Assembly (NCBI RefSeq): GCF_001700325.1
Contig: NZ_MATO01000007.1
Span: 1 to 49,234 of the forward strand
Direction of reading: 5' to 3'
Origin: Caryophanon latum
Lineage (GTDB): Bacteria; Bacillota; Bacilli; Bacillales_A; Planococcaceae
Length of the DNA stretch: 49,234 nt
A program made the position numbers and the translations under genes. Positions 25,467 to 35,230 of the stretch are shown piece after piece. Position 1 is the stretch's first letter, and each line of letters begins with the position of its first letter. The notes under the pieces are model-generated. The model was not told where the DNA came from. It saw only the letters and a program-made list of their open reading frames with translations, and made no database searches.

Positions 25467-27738
25467 GAAAAAAACAGTAGACGAGCTGTTGCACGCATGG
25501 CAGCAACATGGAGACATCCGCGAGCGCATTGAAGCGATTCGTACAATTGAAGCAACGCCAGCTCGCTATGCGCCGCTACCAGACGAGCTGCATCCGTCAC
25601 TTCGCCTTGCACTTGCGCATCGAGGCGTTGAGCAGCTGTATACACATCAGCGTGAGGCGTTCGATTATGCGATGAATAAGCAATCGTTTACAGCGGTAAC
25701 GCCAACTGCATCAGGGAAGTCATATTGCTATCACTTGCCGGTGCTACAAATGATTTTAACGAACAAAAAAGCACGCGCCTTGTATTTATTTCCGACAAAG
25801 GCACTTGCACAAGACCAAATGACCGACGTAAACGCACTCATTGAAGCGAGCGGTGAGGATGTGTTGAGCTATACGTACGACGGGGATACGTCTCCTAGTG
25901 TTCGTCAAAAAGTGCGAAAAGCAGGGCATATTGTCATGACGAATCCGGATATGCTGCATAGCGGTATTTTGCCGCATCATACGAAATGGGTTGCGCTATT
26001 TGAAAACTTGGAATACATCGTGTTAGACGAGCTGCATACGTATAAAGGTGTATTCGGCTCCCACGTGGCGCACGTCATTCGCAGGCTGCAGCGCATTTGT
26101 GCGTTTTACGGCAGCAGCCCAACGTTTATTTGTACGTCCGCGACTATTCAAAATCCGCGTGAGCTTGCTGAAAGCTTAACGAATACAAAGCACGCGCTCA
26201 TTACGCAGTCCGGTGCACCGACTGGGAAAAAGACGTTCGTGTTTTACAATCCGCCAATCGTGCATCCGGCATTTAATGTGCGTCGCTCCGCTGTACTTGA
26301 AGTGCGCGATTTAGCAAAGCAGCTATACGATGCAAACATTCAAACGATTGTGTTTGCGAAAAGCCGCGTGCGTGTCGAAATGCTCGTGACGTATTTACAG
26401 CAGTTTACGAAGCATAAGCTACACGATGAGACGATTAAAGGGTATCGTGGTGGCTATTTACCGTCAGAGCGCAGATTAATCGAAAAAGGGTTGCGTGACG
26501 GCACGATCCAAACAGTTGTAAGTACAAATGCGTTAGAGCTTGGCGTTGACATCGGGCAGCTGCAAGCATGCATTATGACCGGTTACCCTGGCAACATCGC
26601 CTCGGCTTGGCAGCAAGCAGGTCGTGCGGGACGTAGACAGGAGTCAGCGCTTATTATTTACGTAGCGCAAAATACAGCGCTCGACCAATATATTATTGAA
26701 AATCCGGACTTTTTCTTTGGTGGCGACCCAGAGGCAGCACGTATTGCGCCGGACAACATGCTCATTTTAATGGATCATTTAAAATGTGCGGCGTTTGAGC
26801 TACCGTTTCGAAAAGGCGACATGTACGGTGAGTTTTACATCGATGAGCTGCTCGCGTATTTAGCGGAGGAAAGGGTGCTATTTGCGACGAGTGATACGTG
26901 GCATTGGATGAGCGACCGATTTCCAGCGCACGATATTAGCTTACGTTCAGCAGCGCAGGAAAACGTCGTCATTATTGATCAAACGGAGACGACAAACTAC
27001 CGCGTTATCGGTGAAATGGATACGTACTCGGCGATGACGCTGCTGCATGAGGAAGCGATTTACATGCATCAAGGGACGCAATACCAAGTCGAAGTGCTCG
27101 ATTGGAATGAGAAAAAGGCATACGTACGCGAAGTAAATGTCGATTACTTCACGGATGCAAATTTAGCAGTCGAATTAAAAGTCATGAGCGAGGATGAAAC
27201 GGAGACGCTCGGCGCGGCGCATATCGGCTACGGGGATGTGTCGATTTTAGCGCAGGCGACGATGTTTAAAAAAATTCGTTTCAATACACATGACAATATC
27301 GGCAGCGGACAAATTCATTTGCCGCCGATGGAAATGCATACGACGGCAACGTGGCTATCGTTTGAACCGTTTGAGCGTTGGGGGGAGGAGCGTATTTCAA
27401 CGGCGCTCATTTCGGTCGCGTACGTGCTACAGTCGCTCACGCCGCTGTTTGTACATTGTGATCGTGCCGATATTTCGGTCGTGCCGCAAATGAAGGCGGT
27501 GCATAACGATTTGCCAACGCTCTTTATGTACGACAATTATCCAGGCGGCATCGGTTTAAGTGAAAAAATGTATACATCTTTGCCGCAGTTATTAACACGC
27601 GCGCGTGATCATGTAGCGAAGTGTCGCTGTGAGGCAGGCTGTCCGTCGTGCATAGGTGCACAATCAATCGATGCACAAAGTAAACTCGATGCGCTGCTGC
27701 TGATGAAAAAATTGCTCGGCTTATTCGGGCAAGTATGA
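25456..27738 (+). CDS. mrfA: DEAD/DEAH-box helicase MrfA (YprA), mitomycin repair
   Basis: 760-residue superfamily 2 helicase with a C-terminal DUF1998 zinc domain. In B. subtilis MrfA and MrfB form a nucleotide-excision pathway that is independent of UvrABC and acts on mitomycin C lesions. Visible: YTHQREAFD (Q-motif region, about 56), Walker A TPTASGKS (about 79-86), box II LDELHTY (about 191), TSATI (motif III), STNALELGVDIG (motif V), QQAGRAGRR (motif VI), and the four-cysteine zinc site CRCEAGCPSC (about 720-733). It overlaps yppE by 11 bases and is followed by mrfB. Confidence 0.93.
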   Translation: MWSKKKTVDELLHAWQQHGDIRERIEAIRTIEATPARYAPLPDELHPSLRLALAHRGVEQLYTHQREAFDYAMNKQSFTAVTPTASGKSYCYHLPVLQMILTNKKARALYLFPTKALAQDQMTDVNALIEASGEDVLSYTYDGDTSPSVRQKVRKAGHIVMTNPDMLHSGILPHHTKWVALFENLEYIVLDELHTYKGVFGSHVAHVIRRLQRICAFYGSSPTFICTSATIQNPRELAESLTNTKHALITQSGAPTGKKTFVFYNPPIVHPAFNVRRSAVLEVRDLAKQLYDANIQTIVFAKSRVRVEMLVTYLQQFTKHKLHDETIKGYRGGYLPSERRLIEKGLRDGTIQTVVSTNALELGVDIGQLQACIMTGYPGNIASAWQQAGRAGRRQESALIIYVAQNTALDQYIIENPDFFFGGDPEAARIAPDNMLILMDHLKCAAFELPFRKGDMYGEFYIDELLAYLAEERVLFATSDTWHWMSDRFPAHDISLRSAAQENVVIIDQTETTNYRVIGEMDTYSAMTLLHEEAIYMHQGTQYQVEVLDWNEKKAYVREVNVDYFTDANLAVELKVMSEDETETLGAAHIGYGDVSILAQATMFKKIRFNTHDNIGSGQIHLPPMEMHTTATWLSFEPFERWGEERISTALISVAYVLQSLTPLFVHCDRADISVVPQMKAVHNDLPTLFMYDNYPGGIGLSEKMYTSLPQLLTRARDHVAKCRCEAGCPSCIGAQSIDAQSKLDALLLMKKLLGLFGQV

Positions 27739-27810
27739 GAAACGATGCACGCGAGCTTACGTGCCATCGCTATGTCGCTCGCTATCATTGCAACGAAAGG
27801 ACGTATGGAC

Positions 27811-29049
27811 ATGTCGTATGAAAAAAAGCTGCTGCAAATGAAGCAGATGATGAAAAAAGCACCAGCGAAAGTTGAAAAGCCGGTAATCGAAAAGCCGTCC
27901 GCGCCTAGCTATAGTAAAGCGTGGGAGCAAGTGGGCTTAACGCGCATCGACAACGATTTTGGCACCGTATTTAAGTACGAAAAAACGTACGAAAAAGCGT
28001 ATGAGCACGGGCATTATGCGCTCGGTGCAATCGATGATGCGCTCGTGCAATGGGAGGCAGCTGCTTTTTCACATCCATATGCTGCAACGACTGACGAAAC
28101 GCTCGTCTTTTTTGATACGGAGACGACTGGCTTAAAGGGGGCGGGAACGTATATTTTTTTACTAGGTTTTTTAACGCTCCGCCCGTACGATGTTTTATTG
28201 ACGCAGTACGTGCTAGCAGACCCGGCACATGAGGCAGCACTATTGTTTGAAAGTAAACTTTGGCAGCGTGATACAACGATTGTATCGTACAACGGTAAAA
28301 GTTTCGATTGGCCGCAGCTACAAACGCGCTGGACACTTAATCAGCACGTCCTTCCACCATTGAAAATACCGCGACATATCGACTTGTTGCATAGCTCACG
28401 TCGCTTATGGAAAAACGACTTAGTACGTATGAAGCTAAAACAAGTTGAGGAAGAGAAGCTTGGCTTTGTGCGTCATCACGACATTCCGGGACATTTAGCG
28501 CCAATCATTTATATGGATGCGATTAAAAGCGGTGAGCCCTCTGCATTAATGAAGGTGCTACAGCATAATGAGTGGGATTTATTATCGCTTGTCACACTGT
28601 ATGTGCATTCAACGAGCATGCTGATGGAGGCGGCTTCAGCAAGTGCTACAGCATACACGAATGTCGGCAAATGGTATGCTGATTTAAACGAGCATGAGCG
28701 TAGCTATGACATTCTTTCTCGTGTGACGACAACGTATGAAACATTTGAGACGATTCAGACGTATTATTACTTAGGGCTGCAGCAAAAAAAGCGTGGTGAC
28801 GTTGAGGGAGCGATTGCGTCATTTGTACGAAGCGGTGCAAGTGATGACATTCGCATTGCGCTTAAGTCTCATGAGGAAGCGGCAAAGTTATATGAGCATG
28901 CAAAAAAGAATACCGATGAGGCACTGCATATGACGAACGCTGCGTTACAAAAGCTCGCGCAAGATCGTATGTTGCCACTACGCGCACGTCAAGCGTTTTA
29001 TGAGCGTCTGCAAAAACGCCGTACACGCCTTTTAAAAAAGAATCAATAA
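27811..29049 (+). CDS. mrfB: 3'-5' exonuclease MrfB (YprB), mitomycin repair
   Basis: Exonuclease partner of MrfA. 412 residues, the B. subtilis length. After a basic start the RNase H-like DEDD exonuclease shows ExoI FFDTETTGLKG (about 100), ExoII VSYNGKSFDWPQL (about 155) and ExoIII HNEWDLLSLV (about 252). The C-terminal third holds TPR-like helices (NVGKWYADLNEHERSYDIL, YYYLGLQQKKRGDVEGAIASF). ATG 27811 (MSYEKKLLQMKQ) is chosen for its spacing from AAAGGA; ATG 27805 is also possible. Confidence 0.92.
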   Translation: MSYEKKLLQMKQMMKKAPAKVEKPVIEKPSAPSYSKAWEQVGLTRIDNDFGTVFKYEKTYEKAYEHGHYALGAIDDALVQWEAAAFSHPYAATTDETLVFFDTETTGLKGAGTYIFLLGFLTLRPYDVLLTQYVLADPAHEAALLFESKLWQRDTTIVSYNGKSFDWPQLQTRWTLNQHVLPPLKIPRHIDLLHSSRRLWKNDLVRMKLKQVEEEKLGFVRHHDIPGHLAPIIYMDAIKSGEPSALMKVLQHNEWDLLSLVTLYVHSTSMLMEAASASATAYTNVGKWYADLNEHERSYDILSRVTTTYETFETIQTYYYLGLQQKKRGDVEGAIASFVRSGASDDIRIALKSHEEAAKLYEHAKKNTDEALHMTNAALQKLAQDRMLPLRARQAFYERLQKRRTRLLKKNQ

Positions 29050-29129
29050 TGTCAATGTTTCAGCACATAGGAAAGGGCATTCGTGTGCTATACTAAATGT
29101 ACGTATGTCAAGTGGGAAGGAAGGATCGT

Positions 29130-29528
29130 ATGCAACTGCAATTAAATGCACAAAAAATTTACGAGAAGGATTTTAAAACAGGATTACGCGGCTACAATCC
29201 AGATGAGGTAGATAACTTTTTAGATATGGTTATTGAGGATTATCGCCAGTTTGAACTTATGCTGCGCGAGCGCCGTCCAATTGAAACGTCGAATGTCGAA
29301 ATGCCGAAGCTTCGTGCCGATTTGCTTGCATTGCAGCAAGAAAATCGCCGCTTACAGCAAGAGTTAGCAACTGTTAAACAGGAGTTGCAGCGTGCGAAAA
29401 ATGCGGAAACAGAAACGATGCGTCGCGCACAGCCAAATATACCAGTAGGAACGACAAATTTTGATATTTTACAACGATTATCGAACTTAGAAAAGCACGT
29501 ATTTGGATCGCGTTTAGATCAAGAATAA
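29130..29528 (+). CDS. gpsB: Cell-cycle protein GpsB (DivIVA family)
   Basis: 132 residues: the DivIVA-type membrane-binding N-terminus (LNAQKIYEKDFKTGLRGYNPDEVDNFLDMVIEDY split at about residues 5-38), a coiled coil rich in Q, L and E (about 60-95), and the trimerising C-terminus NFDILQRLSNLEKHVFG. GpsB shuttles PBP1 between division site and side wall. The ATG at 29130 follows GGAAGGAAGGA. As in B. subtilis it directly precedes rnpB. Confidence 0.95.
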   Translation: MQLQLNAQKIYEKDFKTGLRGYNPDEVDNFLDMVIEDYRQFELMLRERRPIETSNVEMPKLRADLLALQQENRRLQQELATVKQELQRAKNAETETMRRAQPNIPVGTTNFDILQRLSNLEKHVFGSRLDQE

Positions 29529-29558
29529 ATGACGTGACGAAGAACTATTCAATTGTAG

Positions 29559-29587
29559 TTGTATTTTGTACATTTGTGTAGTATAAT
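29559..29587 (+). promoter_or_regulatory. Sigma-A promoter of rnpB
   Basis: TTGTAT (29559-29564), 17-base spacer, TATAAT (29582-29587). Predicted start near 29594-29595, exactly where the P1 helix of the RNA begins. Confidence 0.8.
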
Positions 29588-29594
29588 GATTGTT

Positions 29595-29993
29595 ACATCA
29601 ATAAATTTGAGTAATCGCTGCGGCTGGAAAATGCCGTAGAGGAAAGTCCATGCTCACACGGTGCTGCGATGCCCGTAGTGTTCGTGCTTACTGAATCAAT
29701 AAGGTAAGGCAGCTGAGAAGTTGACGGCAGAAGGAAAACCTAAGTCCTTGGATATGGTTGAAACTTCTTGAAAGTGCCACAGTGACGGAGCTTATAAGGA
29801 AACTTATGAGGTGGAACGAGGTAAACCCCGCGAGTGAGAAACCCAAATTATGGTAGGGGCATTCTTCTGAAGGAATTGAACGGATGAAGAGACGTATTAT
29901 TACGTAGATAGATGATTACTGCTCATCGTACGAGACTTCACGGTCGCTTGAGTACGCGAGAACAAAACATGGCTTACAAAATTTACTGATGTC
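29595..29993 (+). ncRNA. rnpB: RNase P RNA, bacterial type B
   Basis: Catalytic RNA that trims 5' leaders of tRNA precursors. Conserved cores are present in order: GAGGAAAGTCC (29639-29649), GTGCTG...GATGCCCGTAGTG, AAAGTGCCACAGTGACG, GGTAAACCCC and GAGAAACCCAAAT, AGATAGATGATTAC, and the 3' ACAAAACATGGCTTACA. The P1 helix is formed by ACATCAATAAATTT (29595-29608) and AAATTTACTGATGT (29979-29992) with one mismatch, which fixes both ends. About 399 nt, like the 401 nt of B. subtilis. Confidence 0.97.
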
Positions 29994-30007
29994 TTTTTAT
30001 TCAAACT

Positions 30008-30042
30008 AGGCTCTCCAAACATCATTTGGAGAGCCTTTCTTT
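30008..30042 (+). terminator. Terminator after rnpB
   Basis: A perfect 12-bp stem AGGCTCTCCAAA/TTTGGAGAGCCT (30008-30019 with 30025-30036) is followed by TTCTTT. Confidence 0.85.
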
Positions 30043-30259
30043 GAGTTAACGTATATGAACAATGAAATATGAGAGTTCGTTATAATGATAACGCGATATA
30101 AAGCGGCAGTTGAAAAAAGAGTACACGCATTTTATGAACGATAAATAATAGTGGACCGTTAACGGTAAATCGCTTAAATAGTGCATAGCATGTAGCGTAA
30201 TAAAAATAAAATGTAGCACTACAGAACAGCATTTTCATGAATGAAAGGATAAAAAAACG

Positions 30260-31981
30260 ATGGGCAATGAACGAGTTGAAGGGCAATTATTGCAGCAGCA
30301 CATAGTACATTTTCCACCTTATTTGATGCAAAAAATATTTGAAAATGTCAAAGAGGGTATTATGATTACGAATGTTGCGGGAGAAATTTTAGCGGTCAAT
30401 GCAGCATTTGAATTTGTAACTGGTTATACATGTGAAGAAGTGCTTGGAAAAACACCGAAAATTTTGCAATCTGGTGTGCATACGAAAGATTTTTATTCCA
30501 ATATGTGGCAGTCCATTTGTGCAACAGGTGAATGGCAAGGGGAGATTTGGAATCGACGCAAAACGAAAGACATTTACCCCGAGTGGTTAAACATTTTCCG
30601 TGTTTGTAGTGCAGACGGTGAACACGTATACAATTGCGCGATTTTTACCGATTTATCAGAACGCAAGCATGTTGAAAGTGAGTTAGAGAAGCGAAAGTCG
30701 ATGGATCATTTAACAGACGTATCGAACCGTGCGACGTTTATGCAGCGGCTGAATGGGTTGCTTGAAACATCGCAATCGTTACATCATGTGCAGCACGCCG
30801 TTTATTTTATCGATTTAGATCGATTCAAGCAATTAAATGAAACGCTTGGGCATGTAAATGGCGATGAAGTGCTTATGGAAATTGCACGTCGACTGCGTCA
30901 AACACTTCATAATAAAGATAGTATTGCGCGTTACGGTGGCGACGAGTTCGTTATTGCTGTTGCAAATGTCATGTCACAGCATGAGGCGTTGCTGCACGCA
31001 GAAAATATGAAGCACGTAATCGAACAATCGATTGATGTCGGCACGCACGAGGTGTTTGTGACGGCGAGCATCGGGGTGAGTGTATATCCGAGTCAAGCGA
31101 GCACAGCAGAGGAGCTATTGCATCGTGCTGAAAAGGCGATGTATTATGCGAAAAAGCAAAAAGATAATCGCGCGGTCTTATACTTCGATGATTTAATGAT
31201 TGATGGGGAGCGTGTGCTGCTGCTTGATGCAGAACTGCGTAAGGCGATCGAACAGCGTGCTTTCGAAGTACATTATCAGCCGAAAATCGATGCGCAAACG
31301 TCAAAGCTTATTGGATTTGAGGCACTCGTTCGTTGGAAAAATGATGCGCTCGGTATCGTGTCGCCTGCGGAATTTATTCCGTACGCTGAGGATACGGGCT
31401 TAATCGTACCAATTAGTGAAGTCATTATTCAAAAAGTATTCGAGGATGCAAAGCGGTTTTCTTCACTTGGCTTACAATCCGTACCGATTGCGATTAACAT
31501 TTCAAGCTTGCACTTTCAGCATCCGAATTTTTGTGAGTCGCTACAGCAGCTTGTCGATGAGGCACAAGTTGATGCGTCTCACTTTGAGCTAGAAGTGACG
31601 GAGCGTACCGTGATGAATAACGCAGCAGAAACAGTGGCGACGTTTCATGAGCTACGCAAACTCGGATTTACGTTATCAATTGATGATTTCGGTACAGGGT
31701 ATTCGTCGCTAAGCTATTTAGTGCGTTTCCCGTTAAATACATTAAAAATCGATCGCAGTTTTATCCAGCAAATTTGCATGCAAGAGGAAAAGCAGGCGGT
31801 TGTCGATGCAATTATTCATATGTCGCATCGTTTAAACATGCGCGTCGTAGCAGAAGGTGTCGAGCAGCTAGAGCAAGTCGAGCTGCTGCGTGAACTCGGC
31901 TGTGATGAAATTCAAGGCTTCTATTATAGCAAGCCACTTTCATTTGAAGAAGCGGTGAAATTTGCACAAGCCGCATTATAA
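30260..31981 (+). CDS. PAS-GGDEF-EAL cyclic di-GMP signalling protein
   Basis: 573 residues, no membrane segment: a PAS domain (about 25-135, VKEGIMITNVAGEILAVNAAFEFVTGY, with PEWLN and DLSERK at its end), GGDEF (about 145-305) and EAL (about 320-570). The cyclase signature GGDEF (about 226) is intact, and so are the phosphodiesterase elements: EAL in FEALVRW (about 353), NIS, ELEVTE, SIDDFGTGYSSL, KIDRSF, AEGVE and QGFYYS. It could therefore be bifunctional; which activity dominates is unknown. ATG 30260 follows GAAAGGA. Confidence 0.92.
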   Translation: MGNERVEGQLLQQHIVHFPPYLMQKIFENVKEGIMITNVAGEILAVNAAFEFVTGYTCEEVLGKTPKILQSGVHTKDFYSNMWQSICATGEWQGEIWNRRKTKDIYPEWLNIFRVCSADGEHVYNCAIFTDLSERKHVESELEKRKSMDHLTDVSNRATFMQRLNGLLETSQSLHHVQHAVYFIDLDRFKQLNETLGHVNGDEVLMEIARRLRQTLHNKDSIARYGGDEFVIAVANVMSQHEALLHAENMKHVIEQSIDVGTHEVFVTASIGVSVYPSQASTAEELLHRAEKAMYYAKKQKDNRAVLYFDDLMIDGERVLLLDAELRKAIEQRAFEVHYQPKIDAQTSKLIGFEALVRWKNDALGIVSPAEFIPYAEDTGLIVPISEVIIQKVFEDAKRFSSLGLQSVPIAINISSLHFQHPNFCESLQQLVDEAQVDASHFELEVTERTVMNNAAETVATFHELRKLGFTLSIDDFGTGYSSLSYLVRFPLNTLKIDRSFIQQICMQEEKQAVVDAIIHMSHRLNMRVVAEGVEQLEQVELLRELGCDEIQGFYYSKPLSFEEAVKFAQAAL

Positions 31982-32021
31982 TAAATAAAAACGCAGTAAA
32001 AGCGTACGAAAGGATTTATTC

Positions 32022-33158
32022 ATGACAAAATTTCAGTTAGTCGCAACAGCGGCAATGGGGTTAGAAGCCATTGTAGGAGAAGAAGTACGAGCATTAGGAT
32101 ATGAAACACGCGTCGAAAACGGCAAAGTATATTTCGAAGGAGACGAGCTTGCGATTGCACGTGCCAATCTTTGGTTGCGTGTAGCAGACCGCGTGAAAAT
32201 CGTCGTTGGCTCATTCCCGGCAAAAACGTTTGAACAATTATTCCAAGGGGTTAAAGGCTTGCCGTGGGAAAAATATTTGCCAGTCGATGCGAACTTCCCC
32301 GTATCAGGTAAATCGGTAAAATCGACATTATTTAGTGTGCCAGATTGTCAGGCAATTACGAAAAAAGCAATTGTAGAGCGCTTAAAAGTTGCGTATAAAC
32401 GTTTAGGCTTTTTAGATGAATCAGGCGCAACGTACAAAATTGAAATTTCAATTTTAAAAGACATTGCGACTGTAACAATTGACACGTCAGGCGCGGGACT
32501 TCATAAACGTGGCTACCGTCAAATTCAAGGGGAAGCCCCGCTAAAAGAAACGTTAGCAGCAGCACTTGTATACATTTCAAAATGGAATCCGAATCGTCCA
32601 TTTTACGATCCATTCTGTGGGTCGGGGACAATTGCACTAGAAGCGGCAATGATCGGGCAAAATATTGCACCAGGCTACAATCGTGAATTTATTTCTGAGG
32701 AATGGCCGTGGATGAAAAAGGCAATTTGGGAGCAGGCACGCGATGAAGCAGATAAGCAGGCGAACTACGACCAAGAGCTCAATATTATTGGCTCAGATAT
32801 CGACCATAAAATGATTGCAATCGCTCAGGAAAATGCGGCCGAGGCTGGCTTTGGCGATCTTATTACGTTCAAACAAATGACAGCGCCAGACTTTACGACG
32901 CTTGATACAGATGGCGTTATGATTGGCAACCCTCCATATGGTGAGCGTATTGGCGACATCGAAGTCGTGGAAGAAGTAATTCGCAAGCTTGGCGACAAAA
33001 TGAAAAATTACCCAACATGGTCTGTGTACATGTTGTCGTCAATGGAAAACTTTGAAATTCTTTACGGCAAGCGTGCTACGAAAAAACGTAAGCTATTTAA
33101 CGGCTTTATTCAAACAGAGTATTACCAATTCTGGGGTCAAAAATCAAAACGCAACTAA
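32022..33158 (+). CDS. ypsC: THUMP-domain 23S rRNA methyltransferase (RlmL N-terminal type, YpsC)
   Basis: Adds a methyl group to a guanine N2 of 23S rRNA by similarity to RlmL. 378 residues: the N-terminal GLEAIVGEEVRALGY, a THUMP RNA-binding domain (about 45-155), then a Rossmann methyltransferase with FYDPFCGSGTIALEAA (SAM-binding motif I, about 191-206), IIGSDID, and the catalytic GNPPYGERIG (about 301). RBS GAAAGGA. In B. subtilis ypsC also follows rnpB; here the PAS-GGDEF-EAL gene is inserted between them. Confidence 0.93.
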   Translation: MTKFQLVATAAMGLEAIVGEEVRALGYETRVENGKVYFEGDELAIARANLWLRVADRVKIVVGSFPAKTFEQLFQGVKGLPWEKYLPVDANFPVSGKSVKSTLFSVPDCQAITKKAIVERLKVAYKRLGFLDESGATYKIEISILKDIATVTIDTSGAGLHKRGYRQIQGEAPLKETLAAALVYISKWNPNRPFYDPFCGSGTIALEAAMIGQNIAPGYNREFISEEWPWMKKAIWEQARDEADKQANYDQELNIIGSDIDHKMIAIAQENAAEAGFGDLITFKQMTAPDFTTLDTDGVMIGNPPYGERIGDIEVVEEVIRKLGDKMKNYPTWSVYMLSSMENFEILYGKRATKKRKLFNGFIQTEYYQFWGQKSKRN

Positions 33159-33170
33159 AGACATAGTTTG

Positions 33171-33202
33171 AGAGCATTCACTTATGTGGGTGCTCTTTTT
33201 TT
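33171..33202 (+). terminator. Terminator after ypsC
   Basis: A 10-bp stem GAGCATTCAC/GTGGGTGCTC (33172-33181 with 33186-33195, two G-T pairs), loop TTAT, then seven T. Confidence 0.85.
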
Positions 33203-33367
33203 AGGTCTATTTTCTTTTCATTTAAAAATGTTTCATTTTTTTACATTTTTGATATATAATTTAGTTAATATGGCTCACTTTTTATTTATGTGGATTTTAC
33301 TGTTTTTATATTTTATAGGTGAGACGAAATAGTTCAATAACGGGAAAAATTGAAATAGGAGGAATGA

Positions 33368-35056
33368 ATGATGTCATCATCACGCGTGCAAGTATTATTA
33401 TCGATTGGAGCAATTGTAGTATTAGCATTTATTATGAATATTGTGTACATTAATGGCTTATTGAAAGTGGACGATCATTATAGTTACGTTATTGATGAAG
33501 GGATGACGTTAATGAACGAGGCAAGCTCATTAGTTGAAAATGTACAAGTTGGTGGCTACGCGATGCAGCAAGCACTGCTTGGCGATGAGCAGTCATTAAC
33601 GAAAATGACGGAAGTGAAAGAACAGCTAGACGTAACGTTAGCGACATTTGAAGATACATTCACAAGTACGAAAGCGCTCGAACTCATTGCGACGACAAAA
33701 AATGCATTAGTATCGTATGAATCAGCAATGAAGGAAGTAGAAGGCTATTTAATGAGCGGCGCAACAGAAAGCGCGATCGCATCGATGAATAATCGCGGGA
33801 CAGTAGCGATGGAGGAAATGAGTGCAGCAAGTAGTGCATTAGAGGAATATGTATTGCAGCGCTTTGAACAAGCAAACAATGAAAGCTCGACAACGACGTA
33901 TAAAGCGATTTCAATCGGTGCCACATTAGCAGCTATTATGCTGTTAGTTAGCTTAACGGTAACGTACTTCATTAATCGACAAGTGTTAAAACCGATACGT
34001 GATTTAACTGTTGCGGTGAAATGTGTAGCCAATCGCGATTTAACAGAACAAGATTTATCGACAACTATAAAAGGCGATGTCGGGGAGCTCATTGTCTCGT
34101 TTAACGAAATGAAGCGTACGTTGCAAGCGATTGTTGCTTCATTAAATGACAATTCACGAACGGTACAAACGACAGCAAGTGATATGCTCGGGATGATCCA
34201 AGAGACAATTGAGCGTCGTAAACATATTAACGACGAAGTGCAAATAATTGAATCGATGTCTGTAAGCAACGCCGCGTCGACGCAAGAAAGCTCAAGTGCG
34301 ATGGACGAAACAGCAGTTGGCATTCAGCGCATCGTTGAATCAACGGTGACGCTCCAAAAAACAGCGATGCATTCAGTGGATGTGTCAAAACAAGGTCACA
34401 ATACGGTTGAGGAAGCGAAGGAGCAAATGCAATCGATCGTAACCGGCGCAGATCGTACGCAGCAGCAACTGGACGTATTAACGTATAAGTCAAATGAAAT
34501 TACGGCGATTGTCAATGCGATTACGGCGATTACAGAGCAGACGAATTTACTTGCGCTAAATGCCTCAATTGAAGCGGCGCGTGCAGGGGAATCAGGAAAA
34601 GGCTTCGCAATTGTAGCTGAGGAAGTTCGCAAGCTGTCAGAGCAATCAAAAGTAGCGGCGGAACAAGTGAAAATACTTGTTACAGACGTTCAGCAATCAA
34701 CGACGGCGATGCGTGACGTCGTGTCACATAACTATAGCGCAGTACAGCAAGGTGTCATGACAATCGATGGTGTAGGCGTATTGTTTGACGATATTTTGCT
34801 TGCCGTTAACCGTATGCAAAGCGAAATTAGCGAAGTATCAAGCGTAACCGAAGAGCTATCGGCATCAGCTGAAGAAGTCGCCGCATCGCTATCGACTATT
34901 GCGGACGCTGTAGAAGATGAATCGCAAAGTGTGAAAGAAGTATCAGTGGGAATCGATGCAATCGGTACGGTATTTGAAACAATCGGTGAGCAATCACATC
35001 GTTTAAAGGAAGCGACCGTGACACAGCAACAACTTGCCGCACAGTTTAAAATATAA
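33368..35056 (+). CDS. Methyl-accepting chemotaxis protein
   Basis: Transmembrane chemoreceptor, 562 residues. Membrane segments at about 9-29 and 178-200 enclose a periplasm-side four-helix-bundle sensor of about 150 residues; then HAMP ([14 protein letters not shown]...[15 protein letters not shown]) and the coiled-coil signalling domain. The hairpin tip reads [22 protein letters not shown] and [18 protein letters not shown], the CheA/CheW-binding region. AGGAGG lies five bases before ATG 33368 (eight before the next ATG). The ligand is unknown. A CheX-like gene at 41.7 kb is the only other chemotaxis gene here. Confidence 0.95.
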   Translation: MMSSSRVQVLLSIGAIVVLAFIMNIVYINGLLKVDDHYSYVIDEGMTLMNEASSLVENVQVGGYAMQQALLGDEQSLTKMTEVKEQLDVTLATFEDTFTSTKALELIATTKNALVSYESAMKEVEGYLMSGATESAIASMNNRGTVAMEEMSAASSALEEYVLQRFEQANNESSTTTYKAISIGATLAAIMLLVSLTVTYFINRQVLKPIRDLTVAVKCVANRDLTEQDLSTTIKGDVGELIVSFNEMKRTLQAIVASLNDNSRTVQTTASDMLGMIQETIERRKHINDEVQIIESMSVSNAASTQESSSAMDETAVGIQRIVESTVTLQKTAMHSVDVSKQGHNTVEEAKEQMQSIVTGADRTQQQLDVLTYKSNEITAIVNAITAITEQTNLLALNASIEAARAGESGKGFAIVAEEVRKLSEQSKVAAEQVKILVTDVQQSTTAMRDVVSHNYSAVQQGVMTIDGVGVLFDDILLAVNRMQSEISEVSSVTEELSASAEEVAASLSTIADAVEDESQSVKEVSVGIDAIGTVFETIGEQSHRLKEATVTQQQLAAQFKI

Positions 35057-35157
35057 ATGAGTGTAAAGCAAAATAGTGTTCAATGACATGCTTTCATAGT
35101 ATAATGAACGATGCAACTTCAAATTAGAACAATTTAAAGAACGTATATAAATGAGGG

Positions 35158-35187
35158 CGGAAGGAGATTAGTACTCCTTCCGTTCTT
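35158..35187 (+). terminator. Possible terminator after the chemoreceptor gene
   Basis: A perfect 9-bp stem CGGAAGGAG/CTCCTTCCG (35158-35166 with 35174-35182) followed only by TTCTTA, so termination strength is uncertain. Note that it contains AGGAGATT and lies 44 bases before ypvA. Confidence 0.5.
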
Positions 35188-35230
35188 ATGTTCACGCATG
35201 CTGTGAAATCGTGTTAGAGGGGGATTTTTT

